Below, piece after piece: positions 1-9,043 of a stretch of 64,000 nucleotides of DNA. This stretch comes from an uncultured Alphaproteobacteria bacterium (GTDB taxonomy: Bacteria; Pseudomonadota; Alphaproteobacteria; RF32; CAG-239). The stretch lies in contig CALYAX010000010.1 of assembly GCA_944393665.1 (NCBI GenBank), positions 1-64,000 of the forward strand, given 5' to 3'. The number at the start of each line of letters is the position of its first letter. Positions within the stretch are counted from its first letter, which is position 1. A program made the translations under genes and the position numbers. The notes under the pieces are model-generated. The model did no database searches, was not told where the DNA came from, and worked only from the letters and a program-made list of their open reading frames with translations.

Positions 1-783
1 ATCCCCGCCAACACAACCTGTTCCGACGACTTTACCGTCGACGGCAAAACCTGTTATAAATCCTGTTCCTGCAAATCAGGGTTTGTTCCCGCCAATTCTT
101 CCGACACCTGCAAGGGTTGTGTCAACCCCTGTGACCTTGTAACCGACAAAGCCCCCTGCGACTATGGATGCCAGAAATCCTACTCAACCTGTTCTTCCAA
201 ATGCGAAACATGTTATCCTGACAACTGCCGCAACCGGACCGCCGTTTCTGTAGGAAGTTACGGCTGCAAAACCTACTTCACCGATTGTCCCTCCAAATGC
301 CAAACCGCCTATACCGATAACTGTCACATCCGCACGGCGGTATCAACACCTTATGGCTGTGAAAAGTATTTCGACGACTGTTCTTCCAAATGTGAAAAGG
401 CTTATGCCGACAACTGCCGGAACTACAGTTCTAAGCCTGCGGCTTCGTCTTGTGCCAACGGCTGTGCCCAGGGCAAGACTTATGCCGATTGTTCCTCCAA
501 ATGTTCCGTCGGCTGTAAGGCCAAATGCGACACCGGATATCATTTAAGTTCCGACGAACTCAGCTGTGTCGCCGACAGCTGTCCCGGCGGGTATGAAGCG
601 GGCAAAACCTGCGGTGCCGGATACAAACGTTTGCAATCCGGACAGTCGGGAGCCACGCCCTGTTACAAATGCGAAATCATCCCCTGCACGGCGGGGAGTA
701 CCAGCTGCAGCGGCGCCACCGTGGCGAAAGAAAACGGCTATTACTCCGGCGAAAACAAATGCTACACCTGCCAGACCTGCTAA
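1..783 (+). CDS. Cysteine-rich repeat protein (5' end outside window; in-frame stop at 781)
   Basis: The open frame runs from the first base of the window to a TAA at 781-783. The product is very rich in Cys, with about three imperfect repeats of 31-32 residues. Each carries a DNC...TAV...YGC...DCSSKC pattern, and the DNC units start near 220, 316 and 409. Regularly spaced Cys pairs suggest a disulfide-bonded extracellular or surface protein, but no family was recognised and the N-terminus is missing. The same frame continues without interruption after the TAA to 1833, with the same Cys-rich style up to about 960. The TAA is therefore probably a nonsense mutation or a readthrough site rather than the natural end. 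Confidence 0.7.
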   Translation: MPANTTCSDDFTVDGKTCYKSCSCKSGFVPANSSDTCKGCVNPCDLVTDKAPCDYGCQKSYSTCSSKCETCYPDNCRNRTAVSVGSYGCKTYFTDCPSKCQTAYTDNCHIRTAVSTPYGCEKYFDDCSSKCEKAYADNCRNYSSKPAASSCANGCAQGKTYADCSSKCSVGCKAKCDTGYHLSSDELSCVADSCPGGYEAGKTCGAGYKRLQSGQSGATPCYKCEIIPCTAGSTSCSGATVAKENGYYSGENKCYTCQTC

Positions 784-1833
784 CAGGCCGGTAAAAAAAC
801 CTGCAACGGCTCTTGCATTGCCGCCTCCGAATGCTGCGGCTGCACGTCCTCGCAGAAATGTGTCAGCGGCTCTTGCATCGCCAAGACTTGTGCCGATGCC
901 GGCGGACCAGTTTGTCCCGCCGGGCAGAAATGTGACAACGGAACTTGTGTTCAAGACAAAACACCGCTGGAAATCTGTCAGGATAAAATTCTGGAAAGGG
1001 ATCCTAAAGCAGTATTTGTCTCAACTGCCGGTGAACTTGTCGATGCAATCGCCGCCGCTAAAAACGCCTATCTGATGAAAGATATAAATGGCTCAACGAC
1101 TTCTTTCACAAAAACGATGGAAATACGAGATTTAACATCCTATGCAAATTCTATTAGTGAATGCTCCGGACAACCAGCCAGAACTCTCAATTTGACATCG
1201 CCTTCTGTTAGCGGAGCAGTAGATTTTTATGTTAATGTTAAAATAACGTCAACCTTATCTGTAAGCGGCAGTTCCTCGTTTCATAAATTACTTACCGCAA
1301 AAGCAATAAATACAACCCAAAGAGGAATGCTCTACATTTACGGATGTAATTCTTCTGTCGGACAATACACCAGTACCAGCAAAAATGCTGTGCTTGAGCT
1401 GCATGGCAGCAGTCCTAAAAATTGCACCTTTGATATTCAATTCATAACCATAAATTCAAGCGGCGTATTAACTCTGATGATTACTGACGGCACCTTAAAA
1501 AACAGTGGCGGTGTAAGTGATGGTTCCCAATACTCCACGCCTTTCTCAGCATATCTGACAAATGCCGTATGGGAACTTTCTAACAGAGGGCAAATGTGCT
1601 TTATAGGGGCACAAGCCGGATGGAGTATAGACATACGCCGCTCCTGTTTCAAAACATACGGCTCAGAGATCTATAACTGCTCCTCCAATGCTTACCTGCA
1701 AACACTAACCTACCAGTATGACCAGTATTGGAACGGAGAATGTATGCAATACTGTATGAGCGGCGGCGGATATGAAGATGACTGTATCTCCGGTACTCAA
1801 TATATCAATACTTATTACAGCTTTCCGTATTAA
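784..1833 (+). pseudogene. Downstream part of the cysteine-rich gene after the in-frame TAA
   Basis: This is in the same reading frame as the preceding open frame. The first codons after the TAA continue the Cys-rich style (KKTCNGSC, KCVSGSC, KCDNGTC). They are followed by a Ser/Thr/Asn-rich region of about 250 residues whose alternating hydrophobic pattern resembles secreted beta-solenoid domains. The tail is again Cys-containing (GECMQYCMSGGGYEDDC). The first in-frame ATG is at 1075, but it has no Shine-Dalgarno sequence, so independent translation from there (252 aa) is unlikely. It is either the second half of a gene broken by one substitution (CAA to TAA would suffice) or reached by readthrough. 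A terminator follows directly. Confidence 0.6.
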
Positions 1834-1835
1834 CA

Positions 1836-1867
1836 AAAACCCCCGGCATTTGCCGGGGGTTTTTATT
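1836..1867. terminator. Bidirectional intrinsic terminator
   Basis: A 10-bp GC-rich stem (ACCCCCGGCA paired with TGCCGGGGGT) is flanked by A-run and T-run. It lies between the convergent Cys-rich gene and galU and can serve both. Confidence 0.9.
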
Positions 1868-1872
1868 ATTAT

Positions 1873-2775
1873 CTAAGCCGCTTTGCGGTTCAGCTCATTC
1901 AACAAATCTTCGGTATACTTGCGCAGCTCAGGGTCACGCATCAGACTCAGCCGGATATTGGATCGTTCCATATCCTGGTTGGTGCCGCAGTCAAACCGCT
2001 CGACATCGCAAATTGCGCCGGTCAGTTTAATACCGCGCTGAGCCGCCAGCCCCATGGCATCGGCCAGATTAATCTCGCCGTTGTTGCCCTTGCTGACTTC
2101 CGGCAGGATATCCATAATTTCGTTAGGCAGAATATACGGCCCCAAACTGCCGAAATTGGAAGGAATTTTATCTTTTGCCGGTTTTTCGATTTTACCCTTG
2201 GCATGAATGACATTTCCCTCACGAACGGCTCCTTCAAGCACGCCGTAACGGACAATTTCCTCATCCGGAAAAACCTGAACATGGTCAACCATGCCGCCAT
2301 ACTGATTATAAACGTCAAGCAATTGCGCCAAAATGCCTTTACCGCCTTTGGTGTTGATATAAACGTCATCACACCACATGACGATAAAATCCCGGTCGCC
2401 GACAATATCTTTCGCCATCAGCACGGCATGGCCGTTGCCTTTGGGCTCTTTCTGCTCGGCAAAAGAAAATTTCATCCCTTCGGGAATAACTTTTTTCAAA
2501 GCCGCCAGCAGGTCAAGCTTGTTTTTTTCACGCAGATGGTTTTCCAGCCACGGATAAGGCGAAAAATAAGTTTCAAACAAATGTTTGCAGGACTGGTCGC
2601 TGTAAATGAAGACCACTTCCTTTATGCCGATTTCAGCACAGGCATCAATCGCATACTGGATTACCGGCAGATTGTGCAGGGTTAAAAAGCCTTTGTGCAA
2701 AGCTTTGGTTGCGGGAAGGTTTCTTGTCGATAAGCCGGCCACCGGAATGACACAGACTTCGGGTTTTTTATTCAT
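1873..2775 (-). CDS. galU: UTP--glucose-1-phosphate uridylyltransferase-like nucleotidyltransferase
   Basis: About 300 aa, a usual GalU length. It makes UDP-glucose from UTP and glucose-1-phosphate for LPS, capsule and glycolipid synthesis in the cytoplasm. The N-terminal nucleotide-binding signature is recognisable (VIPVAGL-STR-LPATKA), as are the acidic metal site (MWCDDV) and the C-terminal FDCGT motif. The signature is atypical: the usual GLGTR is GLSTR, KEM is KGF, and the usual K before P in the sugar-binding loop is L (NLPVIQY). ATG at 2775 is chosen over the TTG two codons upstream because GGAG sits 8 nt before it. It lies downstream of the AsmA gene on the same strand with a 70-nt gap. 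Confidence 0.8.
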   Translation of the reverse strand: MNKKPEVCVIPVAGLSTRNLPATKALHKGFLTLHNLPVIQYAIDACAEIGIKEVVFIYSDQSCKHLFETYFSPYPWLENHLREKNKLDLLAALKKVIPEGMKFSFAEQKEPKGNGHAVLMAKDIVGDRDFIVMWCDDVYINTKGGKGILAQLLDVYNQYGGMVDHVQVFPDEEIVRYGVLEGAVREGNVIHAKGKIEKPAKDKIPSNFGSLGPYILPNEIMDILPEVSKGNNGEINLADAMGLAAQRGIKLTGAICDVERFDCGTNQDMERSNIRLSLMRDPELRKYTEDLLNELNRKAA

Positions 2776-2845
2776 ATCCAAAACTCCAAATAATAAGGTT
2801 ATGTTTTATACCCGAAATATAACACAAAAAAACGATTCGACAAGC

Positions 2846-5800
2846 CTAATTACGGATTACCCTCCCTTTTTTCACCGGAGACTCTTTAACCGGGCGCGGA
2901 GCTGCTTTCTCCGTTCTGGGCGCCGAAAAGTCCAGCACTTTGACCTTTTCCTGGGAGGTTAATTCTTCTGATTTTTCAATTTCCTCAATATCGCGCTGAA
3001 CCGTGACGCTTTTTCCGGTCTTTTTAATGTTAATTACCCCGGTATTTTCTTCCAGCTTGCGCTGGACTTCTTCCTCCCGAAGTTTGTTTTTGTAGTCTTC
3101 CTCCGCCTGTTTAACTTTTTGTTCGGCATATTCCTTAAATTTGTCCAGGCTTTCGGTCATGGAAACCACATCGGCATTAACATCTTCCGCCATTTTCTGC
3201 AGACCGGTGTTATAGTCGCGCAACGCCGCCGCATCGGCTGACTTCTGCATCTCAATATACCGCCCCGTCAGGCCGCTGCTTTCCTCGTTAATCAGCTTGG
3301 CCTTATCACTCATAAACTGTTCCCAGCCGATAATATTGGCGTCATCTTCCATTTTGAAACTGGTTTCAATCTGGGCCAGGCGTGATTTATAGGCATTGTA
3401 TTCCGAGGTAAAGTTAAAGGCCAGCAGCTTACCCTGGTTCAAACTTTCCACCAGCTGTTCATAATCAGCTTTCATGACAAATTTCAAATCGCTGATATCC
3501 GCTGCCTCAATTTCTTTTTGAACCGCTTCGATTCTGGCACTGATTCCGCGGTTGGCTTTTGCCATTTCATCAATCAATTCATCCGTAATATCCGGCGATA
3601 ATCCGCGGTTGACATTTGCGGCAATTTCCGAACCGATTTGTTCCAGCGCGTCACGGGCCTGCTGCAGCTGTTCTGCCGCCTGATCGCTCCGGACTTCTTT
3701 CAACCGGCTTTCAGCCTGCGGCAGCAATCTGTTTTTAACTTCTGTCAACAAAACATTGGCAGCTTTTCTCTGTTCGTCAACCAGACCCTGAAGCCGGTTT
3801 TTCTCGGCATCTTCCCGCGCTTTAACCTCAGCGGCAATCTTATCCTGCCGGCTCTTATACAGATTAAACAGCGCACTGACATTGACATCCAGCAACGGCG
3901 CGTTCATCGGCCCTTTAAGAGCAAACGCATATCCCGGCAGCCACTGCGGTTCATCATACTTAACATTAAAATTAACATTCATATCCCAGTTAGCCAGGCT
4001 GCCGTCGCCAAATAAACTGACAGTTACGCCGCTGCCGGTCATAACCGCATCGTTTAAGGCAAAATTTCCGTCAGCAAACGATACCTTGGCTGTCAGCAGA
4101 TTCATCGGGGTAGACCCGCTGCCCAGATTCTCGGTGACGAACGCCTGCAAACCGTCCGGCACCTCGCGCTTGATAATATCATTATAAATTGCGGTCAGAT
4201 TAAGCCCCTTAACTGTCGGGCTGTTGATGGTTAAATCCATGTTGCCGTTCAGGGTGCTGACGATTTCTTCGGGACTTCCCGCCTGGCTGTTTGCCGTCAC
4301 TTCCACATCGGCTTTTCCGGCAGTAATGCCATATTTTGACCCCGCAAGAGGCAGAAAAGAAACATCAATTCCGGTCAGTTTTAAATTGCCGCTCGCTGAG
4401 GTTTTATCCTTACTGTTAACCGTCAGGCGCGCTGTCATGGGCACGCCGCGGTAATCGCCGCTGAGAGTATTCAGGTTAAAAACCCCGTCGGCCACGCTTA
4501 AATCAGCACGGGCATTTTTTAAACCATAATCTTTATAAGATAATTCCTTAATCTCGAAAGTACCGCTCAAATCAAATTTTTGCAGCGGCGCATAATTTAT
4601 TCTGCTCCGGCTCCACAGGGGCTTGGCCAGAAACTCGGCATTGGCATCAACAACCGCCGCCGGCTGGGCAGCCTGGGCTGCCGGAGGCTTGTTTAAAAAC
4701 CGTTCTGCCTCCAGCTTGTTGATCTTCATGCTTGTCAGAATATTCGGCCGCTCGCCGCTGTCGTCATAATTCAGCTCGCCGCTGAAACTGTTGAAGCCGA
4801 TATTAAACTCCAGCGGGTTGGCGCGGAATTGCTCCGGCATTCCCGCAAACTTGGTTTTCAGGCTAAACAGGCCCAGGGAATAAACTTGCGGGTCATACGC
4901 AATATTAAAATCATTCAGCATTTTAACAAAATCAGGATGCTTGGCCTCCAGCTGGCCGTTGTAACTGAAGCCCTCTGCCCCGCGCGTTACCTGTCCGGCA
5001 AAGGCAAAATCAAAATCCTCCAGCTTTGAAACAACTTTGGTTGCAAATTTATCCAGCGTTCCGGTCGCAATTCCCTTAGACTCAAAATTTTTGAGCTGTT
5101 TAAAGTTTAAATCAGGAACTTTAAATTCCAGTTTGTTGATTAAGGAAGCAACATCTTTTGTCTTCACCGCATATTTCAGGTTTTCATAAGCCGGAACCGC
5201 GCCAAACCCTTTAACTATTCCGGCAAACTCCATCTGGGAATTGGCCACGGAATTAATCTGCAGTTGTTTTATTTCCAGCTTGCCGTCAAGCAGGTTTGCC
5301 GTCAGATCGACTTTTTCAAACGGCATATTTTCATAAATAGCCAAATCGAAACTGGCTTTTAACTGCATGTCAAAGTCGTTGACGATTCCCAGTTTGCCGA
5401 AACGGTACTGCATCCGCTGTGCCCAGCTTTTTTCCTGTTCTTCCACCGGCAAAGCGGCGATGTAATTATCAAAATTAACCGAGTCCGCTTTCAAAACCAG
5501 CAGGATATCCGGCCGCTGCCCCAGCTTGATGCCGGCCTCTCCCGACAATGAACTTTTATCAACCGTCAGGGCAAACGGGGAAATCTGAATCCGGTTCAAC
5601 GTTCCCGAAAGCTTGGCATTTCCTGTCGCCCGGCGATACGTTGCCGCCGCGCTGACCGTCGGCTCAAGATGCATCCAGTTTAGTGTTTTTAAAAAATTGC
5701 TGGCATTAAATGACGTTTCCAGATTATAAAACGGCTCGCCGTCATAACTGCTGAGATCGCCTTTGATCTTGACGTCGGTTTCTCCCGGCAGCGTCGCCGT

Positions 5801-7030
5801 CAGATTATTAACCGTAATGATATTGTTAATAGCGTCAAAACTGATTTCAAAGTTTTTAACCGGCTGGTCGTTATACTGGGTTTTGAGCGATTTGACATCC
5901 ACCAGCATATCAAACGGAAACTCCGGCTCGTAGCTTTCCTTGCCGTCTTTATACTTATTAATAAAATCGCGAACCGTATAAACCACCGGATCCAAATCAA
6001 AATCCGTAAAATTAAAAGCCATATCCACCCGGGGCTTAACGGCGCTGTCATCGTCAATCAGTCCGTCATTCAGCGGTATCTGGATTGTTCCGGCTCCCTG
6101 GGTCTGGCCGTATTTAATAACCATATTCGTCAGGTTGACCTGCTGCTCATTGGCATTCAGGTCAAATGTCAGCGCCAGCGGATAATCATAAGCGGGCTTA
6201 AAATCAATCGACTTCAAAGTGGCATTTACAAAATCTTTCAGTTTTTCGGATTCGACAATCACATTTCCGTTCAAAACTTTGTTCGACAACAAAAAACTGC
6301 CGTCAAAACGCACGTAACTTTTGGAAACCGGATGCGTAAACACCAGATTCAGCGTTGTCGCAAAAGCGTCAGACAGTTTGCCCACCGAAATGGCAAACCC
6401 TTCGGGATTTTTATCTTTAATATAATTACCCTCAATCCGGTAGGGTCCCATAATGCTCTGAGCGATAATCTCACCGTTGAGGTCGTCAAGTTTCAGACTG
6501 ATGTTCTGGGAGGGCATTTCAAAATTAACCGTGGCATTCTGCAGGCTGACGCTGTTGAGCGCCACTTCGGCATTTTCCAACCGGTCGCGCTGTTCGGGGG
6601 TCAGCGGATACTGCCAGTTCAGGCTGCCGTCATCTTCCACTTCGACATTAATCTGCGGATCCGTCAGCACCATCCGGTTGACATCAATAATTCCTTTCAG
6701 CAGCGGTTTCAACGCCAGATCGGCTTTAAGACTTTTAACTTCCACCAGCGGCTGGTTGCGGTTGCCGGGATTAAAGATACGGACTGATTCGGCGGTCAGT
6801 TTCGGCTGCGGCAAAAATTCAAAGGAAACCGGCCCCGCAAAAACAATATTCTTGCCGGTCACTTCCGCAAAACGGGCTGCAATCTGATCCTTATGCTGGT
6901 TCCAGTCAATTGAGGCCGCATATATTGCTGCGCCGGCCGCCGCCAGCACCACCAAAAGCACCAAACCAAGTAAAATCTTTTTCACCACGCTTCTCCCCGC
7001 AGTTGCATAAAAACCAAATAATCTTTGCAT
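2846..7030 (-). CDS. AsmA-family protein with long C-terminal coiled coil
   Basis: The product is 1394 aa from the ATG at 7030. A GTG at 6985, 7 nt after GGGGAG, is a better-supported start (about 1379 aa). There is one N-terminal membrane helix (KILLGLVLLVVLAAAG), then an AsmA-type domain. A long beta-rich region follows, like the bridge-like lipid-transfer proteins AsmA/YhdP/TamB that act in the periplasm at the inner membrane. From about residue 1050 to 1340 the composition changes to Lys/Glu/Gln/Ala-rich heptads, a predicted coiled coil, with a basic tail. Family members of 600-1300 aa usually lack this tail. A lipid transport or outer membrane maintenance role is inferred from the family. 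Confidence 0.85.
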   Translation of the reverse strand: MQRLFGFYATAGRSVVKKILLGLVLLVVLAAAGAAIYAASIDWNQHKDQIAARFAEVTGKNIVFAGPVSFEFLPQPKLTAESVRIFNPGNRNQPLVEVKSLKADLALKPLLKGIIDVNRMVLTDPQINVEVEDDGSLNWQYPLTPEQRDRLENAEVALNSVSLQNATVNFEMPSQNISLKLDDLNGEIIAQSIMGPYRIEGNYIKDKNPEGFAISVGKLSDAFATTLNLVFTHPVSKSYVRFDGSFLLSNKVLNGNVIVESEKLKDFVNATLKSIDFKPAYDYPLALTFDLNANEQQVNLTNMVIKYGQTQGAGTIQIPLNDGLIDDDSAVKPRVDMAFNFTDFDLDPVVYTVRDFINKYKDGKESYEPEFPFDMLVDVKSLKTQYNDQPVKNFEISFDAINNIITVNNLTATLPGETDVKIKGDLSSYDGEPFYNLETSFNASNFLKTLNWMHLEPTVSAAATYRRATGNAKLSGTLNRIQISPFALTVDKSSLSGEAGIKLGQRPDILLVLKADSVNFDNYIAALPVEEQEKSWAQRMQYRFGKLGIVNDFDMQLKASFDLAIYENMPFEKVDLTANLLDGKLEIKQLQINSVANSQMEFAGIVKGFGAVPAYENLKYAVKTKDVASLINKLEFKVPDLNFKQLKNFESKGIATGTLDKFATKVVSKLEDFDFAFAGQVTRGAEGFSYNGQLEAKHPDFVKMLNDFNIAYDPQVYSLGLFSLKTKFAGMPEQFRANPLEFNIGFNSFSGELNYDDSGERPNILTSMKINKLEAERFLNKPPAAQAAQPAAVVDANAEFLAKPLWSRSRINYAPLQKFDLSGTFEIKELSYKDYGLKNARADLSVADGVFNLNTLSGDYRGVPMTARLTVNSKDKTSASGNLKLTGIDVSFLPLAGSKYGITAGKADVEVTANSQAGSPEEIVSTLNGNMDLTINSPTVKGLNLTAIYNDIIKREVPDGLQAFVTENLGSGSTPMNLLTAKVSFADGNFALNDAVMTGSGVTVSLFGDGSLANWDMNVNFNVKYDEPQWLPGYAFALKGPMNAPLLDVNVSALFNLYKSRQDKIAAEVKAREDAEKNRLQGLVDEQRKAANVLLTEVKNRLLPQAESRLKEVRSDQAAEQLQQARDALEQIGSEIAANVNRGLSPDITDELIDEMAKANRGISARIEAVQKEIEAADISDLKFVMKADYEQLVESLNQGKLLAFNFTSEYNAYKSRLAQIETSFKMEDDANIIGWEQFMSDKAKLINEESSGLTGRYIEMQKSADAAALRDYNTGLQKMAEDVNADVVSMTESLDKFKEYAEQKVKQAEEDYKNKLREEEVQRKLEENTGVINIKKTGKSVTVQRDIEEIEKSEELTSQEKVKVLDFSAPRTEKAAPRPVKESPVKKGRVIRN

Positions 7031-7031
7031 T

Positions 7032-7061
7032 CTGACTATAAACTTTACTATACTGTATAAT
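7032..7061 (+). promoter_or_regulatory. Candidate sigma70 promoter for the nucleoside operon
   Basis: -35 CTGACT (7032-7037), 18-nt spacer, -10 TATAAT (7056-7061), 36 nt before the cdd start. It overlaps the start region of the divergent AsmA gene. Confidence 0.55.
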
Positions 7062-7097
7062 CATTAATAAAACTTTTAAAGCCGAAAGTCTTCATAT

Positions 7098-7481
7098 ATG
7101 AATAATTCCTCATCATTGCTTCCCCTCGCCCAAACCGCCGCCAGCCGGGCCCACTGCCCTTACTCGCATTTTCCGGTCGGCGCCGCGATTCTCAGCACCG
7201 CCGGAAACCTTTATGCCGGCTGCAATGTCGAAAACATTTCTTTTCCGGAAGGCAGCTGCGCCGAAACCGGGGCGATTGCCGCCATGATTGCCGGCGGTGA
7301 CCGAACCATAGCGGAAATTCTGATTTATGCCCCGGCCGCAGACCTCATCACCCCCTGCGGCGGCTGCCGGCAGAGGATTGCCGAATTTTCCACCCCCGAT
7401 ACCCTGATCCATCTGGCCGGGTCCAACGGCATTGAGCAAACCCTCACGCTGGAACAATTATTGCCCGGACGGTTTAAATAG
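7098..7481 (+). CDS. cdd: Cytidine deaminase
   Basis: 127 aa, the size of the homotetrameric cytidine deaminases. It hydrolyses (deoxy)cytidine to (deoxy)uridine plus ammonia in the cytoplasm. The zinc site is complete: CAE at residues 54-56 (catalytic Glu56) and PCGGC with Cys87 and Cys90. The substrate loop FPVGAA and the GCNVEN motif are present. It is the first gene of a four-gene nucleoside catabolism operon, 9 nt before punA. Confidence 0.95.
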   Translation: MNNSSSLLPLAQTAASRAHCPYSHFPVGAAILSTAGNLYAGCNVENISFPEGSCAETGAIAAMIAGGDRTIAEILIYAPAADLITPCGGCRQRIAEFSTPDTLIHLAGSNGIEQTLTLEQLLPGRFK

Positions 7482-7490
7482 GAGCTGCCC

Positions 7491-8309
7491 ATGACCGAAA
7501 ACATAACCTCAACCGCCGATCAGATCCGTGCCCGCCTTGGCGGGCGGCATCCCCGCCTGGCCATTATCCTCGGCAGCGGACTTGGCGCGCTGGCTGACCG
7601 GATAGAAAACGCCGTCATTATTCCTTACCGCGAAATTGACGGGTTTCCCCAATCGACCGTCTCCGGCCATAAAGGCGCCCTTATCTGCGGCACACTTGCC
7701 GGAAAAGAAGTCCTTTGTCTGCAGGGCCGTTTTCACCTCTATGAAGGCCATCACCCCTCGGTCATTAACCGGGTGATTAAAATTTTAGCCGCTCTCGGTA
7801 TTACCGGCCTGATTGTCACCAATGCCGCCGGAAGCTGCCGCCCCGATATGGGCGCCGGATCCCTGATGCTGATTAACGACCATATCAATTTCAGCGGAAG
7901 CAACCCCCTGACCGGCCCCAATGACGAAGCGCTCGGCCCCCGTTTTCCCGATATGAGCGATGCTTATACCGCAGACTGGCGGTCACGGATTCACCGGCTG
8001 GCAAACCGTAACGGCCTGACTCTTTTTAACGGAACCTATCTGATGGTTTCCGGCCCCAATTTTGAAACTGCTGCCGAAATCCGGGCTTTCCAAACTCTCG
8101 GCGCTGATGCCGTCGGAATGTCAACCGTGCCGGAAGTAATTTGCGCTGTCCATTCCGGTATGAAAGTTTTGGGCCTTTCGGTCATCACCAATCTGGGAAC
8201 CGGGCTCAAATCCGGGGTCCAAAGCCATGCCGAAACTTTAGCCCAGGCTGAAAAAGCTTCGGCTGATTTAATCCGCCTGGTCACCGATTTTGTAAAGGAG
8301 CTCAACTGA
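7491..8309 (+). CDS. punA: Purine-nucleoside phosphorylase (trimeric family)
   Basis: 272 aa. It phosphorolyses purine (deoxy)nucleosides to the base and (deoxy)ribose-1-phosphate. Family-2 PNP features are visible: the phosphate loop GSGLG, the GRFHLYEGH motif, TNAAG, the GPNFET motif, and the base-site region VGMSTVPE. AGGAGC lies just before the ATG at 7491. The stop codon overlaps the deoC start by one base (TGATG). It could equally be called xanthosine phosphorylase (xapA); specificity cannot be fixed from the sequence alone. Confidence 0.92.
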   Translation: MTENITSTADQIRARLGGRHPRLAIILGSGLGALADRIENAVIIPYREIDGFPQSTVSGHKGALICGTLAGKEVLCLQGRFHLYEGHHPSVINRVIKILAALGITGLIVTNAAGSCRPDMGAGSLMLINDHINFSGSNPLTGPNDEALGPRFPDMSDAYTADWRSRIHRLANRNGLTLFNGTYLMVSGPNFETAAEIRAFQTLGADAVGMSTVPEVICAVHSGMKVLGLSVITNLGTGLKSGVQSHAETLAQAEKASADLIRLVTDFVKELN

Positions 8310-9043
8310 TGGACGATATAACTGCTGCCAAAATTCTGATTTCCTGCCTTGATTTAACATCGCTGAATGAAAGTGACAACGATGAAACCATAACCGCTTT
8401 GTGCCAGAGGGCTGTCACTCCGGCCGGGGCCGTCGCCGCCGTCTGCGTCTATCCCCGTTTTGTTCCGCTGGCACTGCAGTCTTTAAGCGGAAACATCAAA
8501 ATCGCGACTGTGGTTAACTTTCCTTCCGGCGGCGCCGATTTATCCAAACTCGAAACGGAAATTAACCGTGTGCTCAAAGCCGGGGCTGATGAAATCGACT
8601 GCGTTTTCCCCTACCGCCGTTTCATCAACGGTGATATTGACAACAGCCGCCGCTACATCGAACACGCCCGCCAGCTCTGCGGGACAGAACATGCCCTGAA
8701 AGTTATTCTCGAAACCGGAGAGCTGCAAACGACGGCCAAAATCAAAGCCGCCACCCAGTTGTGTATCGATGCCGGCGCCGACTTTATTAAAACGTCTACC
8801 GGAAAAACCAAAGTTTCTGCCACGCCGGAAGCTGCCAATGCCATTTTGGAAACAATTAAAGCCAGCAAACAAGACGTCGGTTTTAAAGCCAGCGGCGGTA
8901 TCAGGACCATTGACGATGCCAAAAAATATCTGGTTTTAGCCAATGCCATTATGGGGCCCGACTGGGTATCCCCGCGCCATTTCCGCATCGGTGCCAGCTC
9001 TCTGCTGACCAATCTTTTAGCCACAATCAACCAGGGATTTTAA
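8309..9043 (+). CDS. deoC: Deoxyribose-phosphate aldolase
   Basis: 244 aa class I aldolase that splits 2-deoxyribose-5-phosphate into glyceraldehyde-3-phosphate and acetaldehyde. The Schiff-base lysine lies in DFIKTSTGK (Lys161), the catalytic Asp in DEID (Asp97), and the second lysine in FKASGGI. It is coupled by stop/start overlaps to punA and to deoA. It finishes the route by which the sugar of deoxynucleosides enters glycolysis, together with deoB at 15380. Confidence 0.95.
   Translation: MDDITAAKILISCLDLTSLNESDNDETITALCQRAVTPAGAVAAVCVYPRFVPLALQSLSGNIKIATVVNFPSGGADLSKLETEINRVLKAGADEIDCVFPYRRFINGDIDNSRRYIEHARQLCGTEHALKVILETGELQTTAKIKAATQLCIDAGADFIKTSTGKTKVSATPEAANAILETIKASKQDVGFKASGGIRTIDDAKKYLVLANAIMGPDWVSPRHFRIGASSLLTNLLATINQGF

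Noticed and set aside
1..640. CRISPR array
   Set aside because: The repeats near 220, 316 and 409 are imperfect, about 93-96 bp apart and in frame, so they are protein repeats. No CRISPR array was seen elsewhere.
566..1075. 169-aa plus-strand frame over the Cys-rich gene
   Set aside because: It overlaps the strongly Cys-patterned frame 1 and has Pro/Ala-rich composition typical of a shadow frame.
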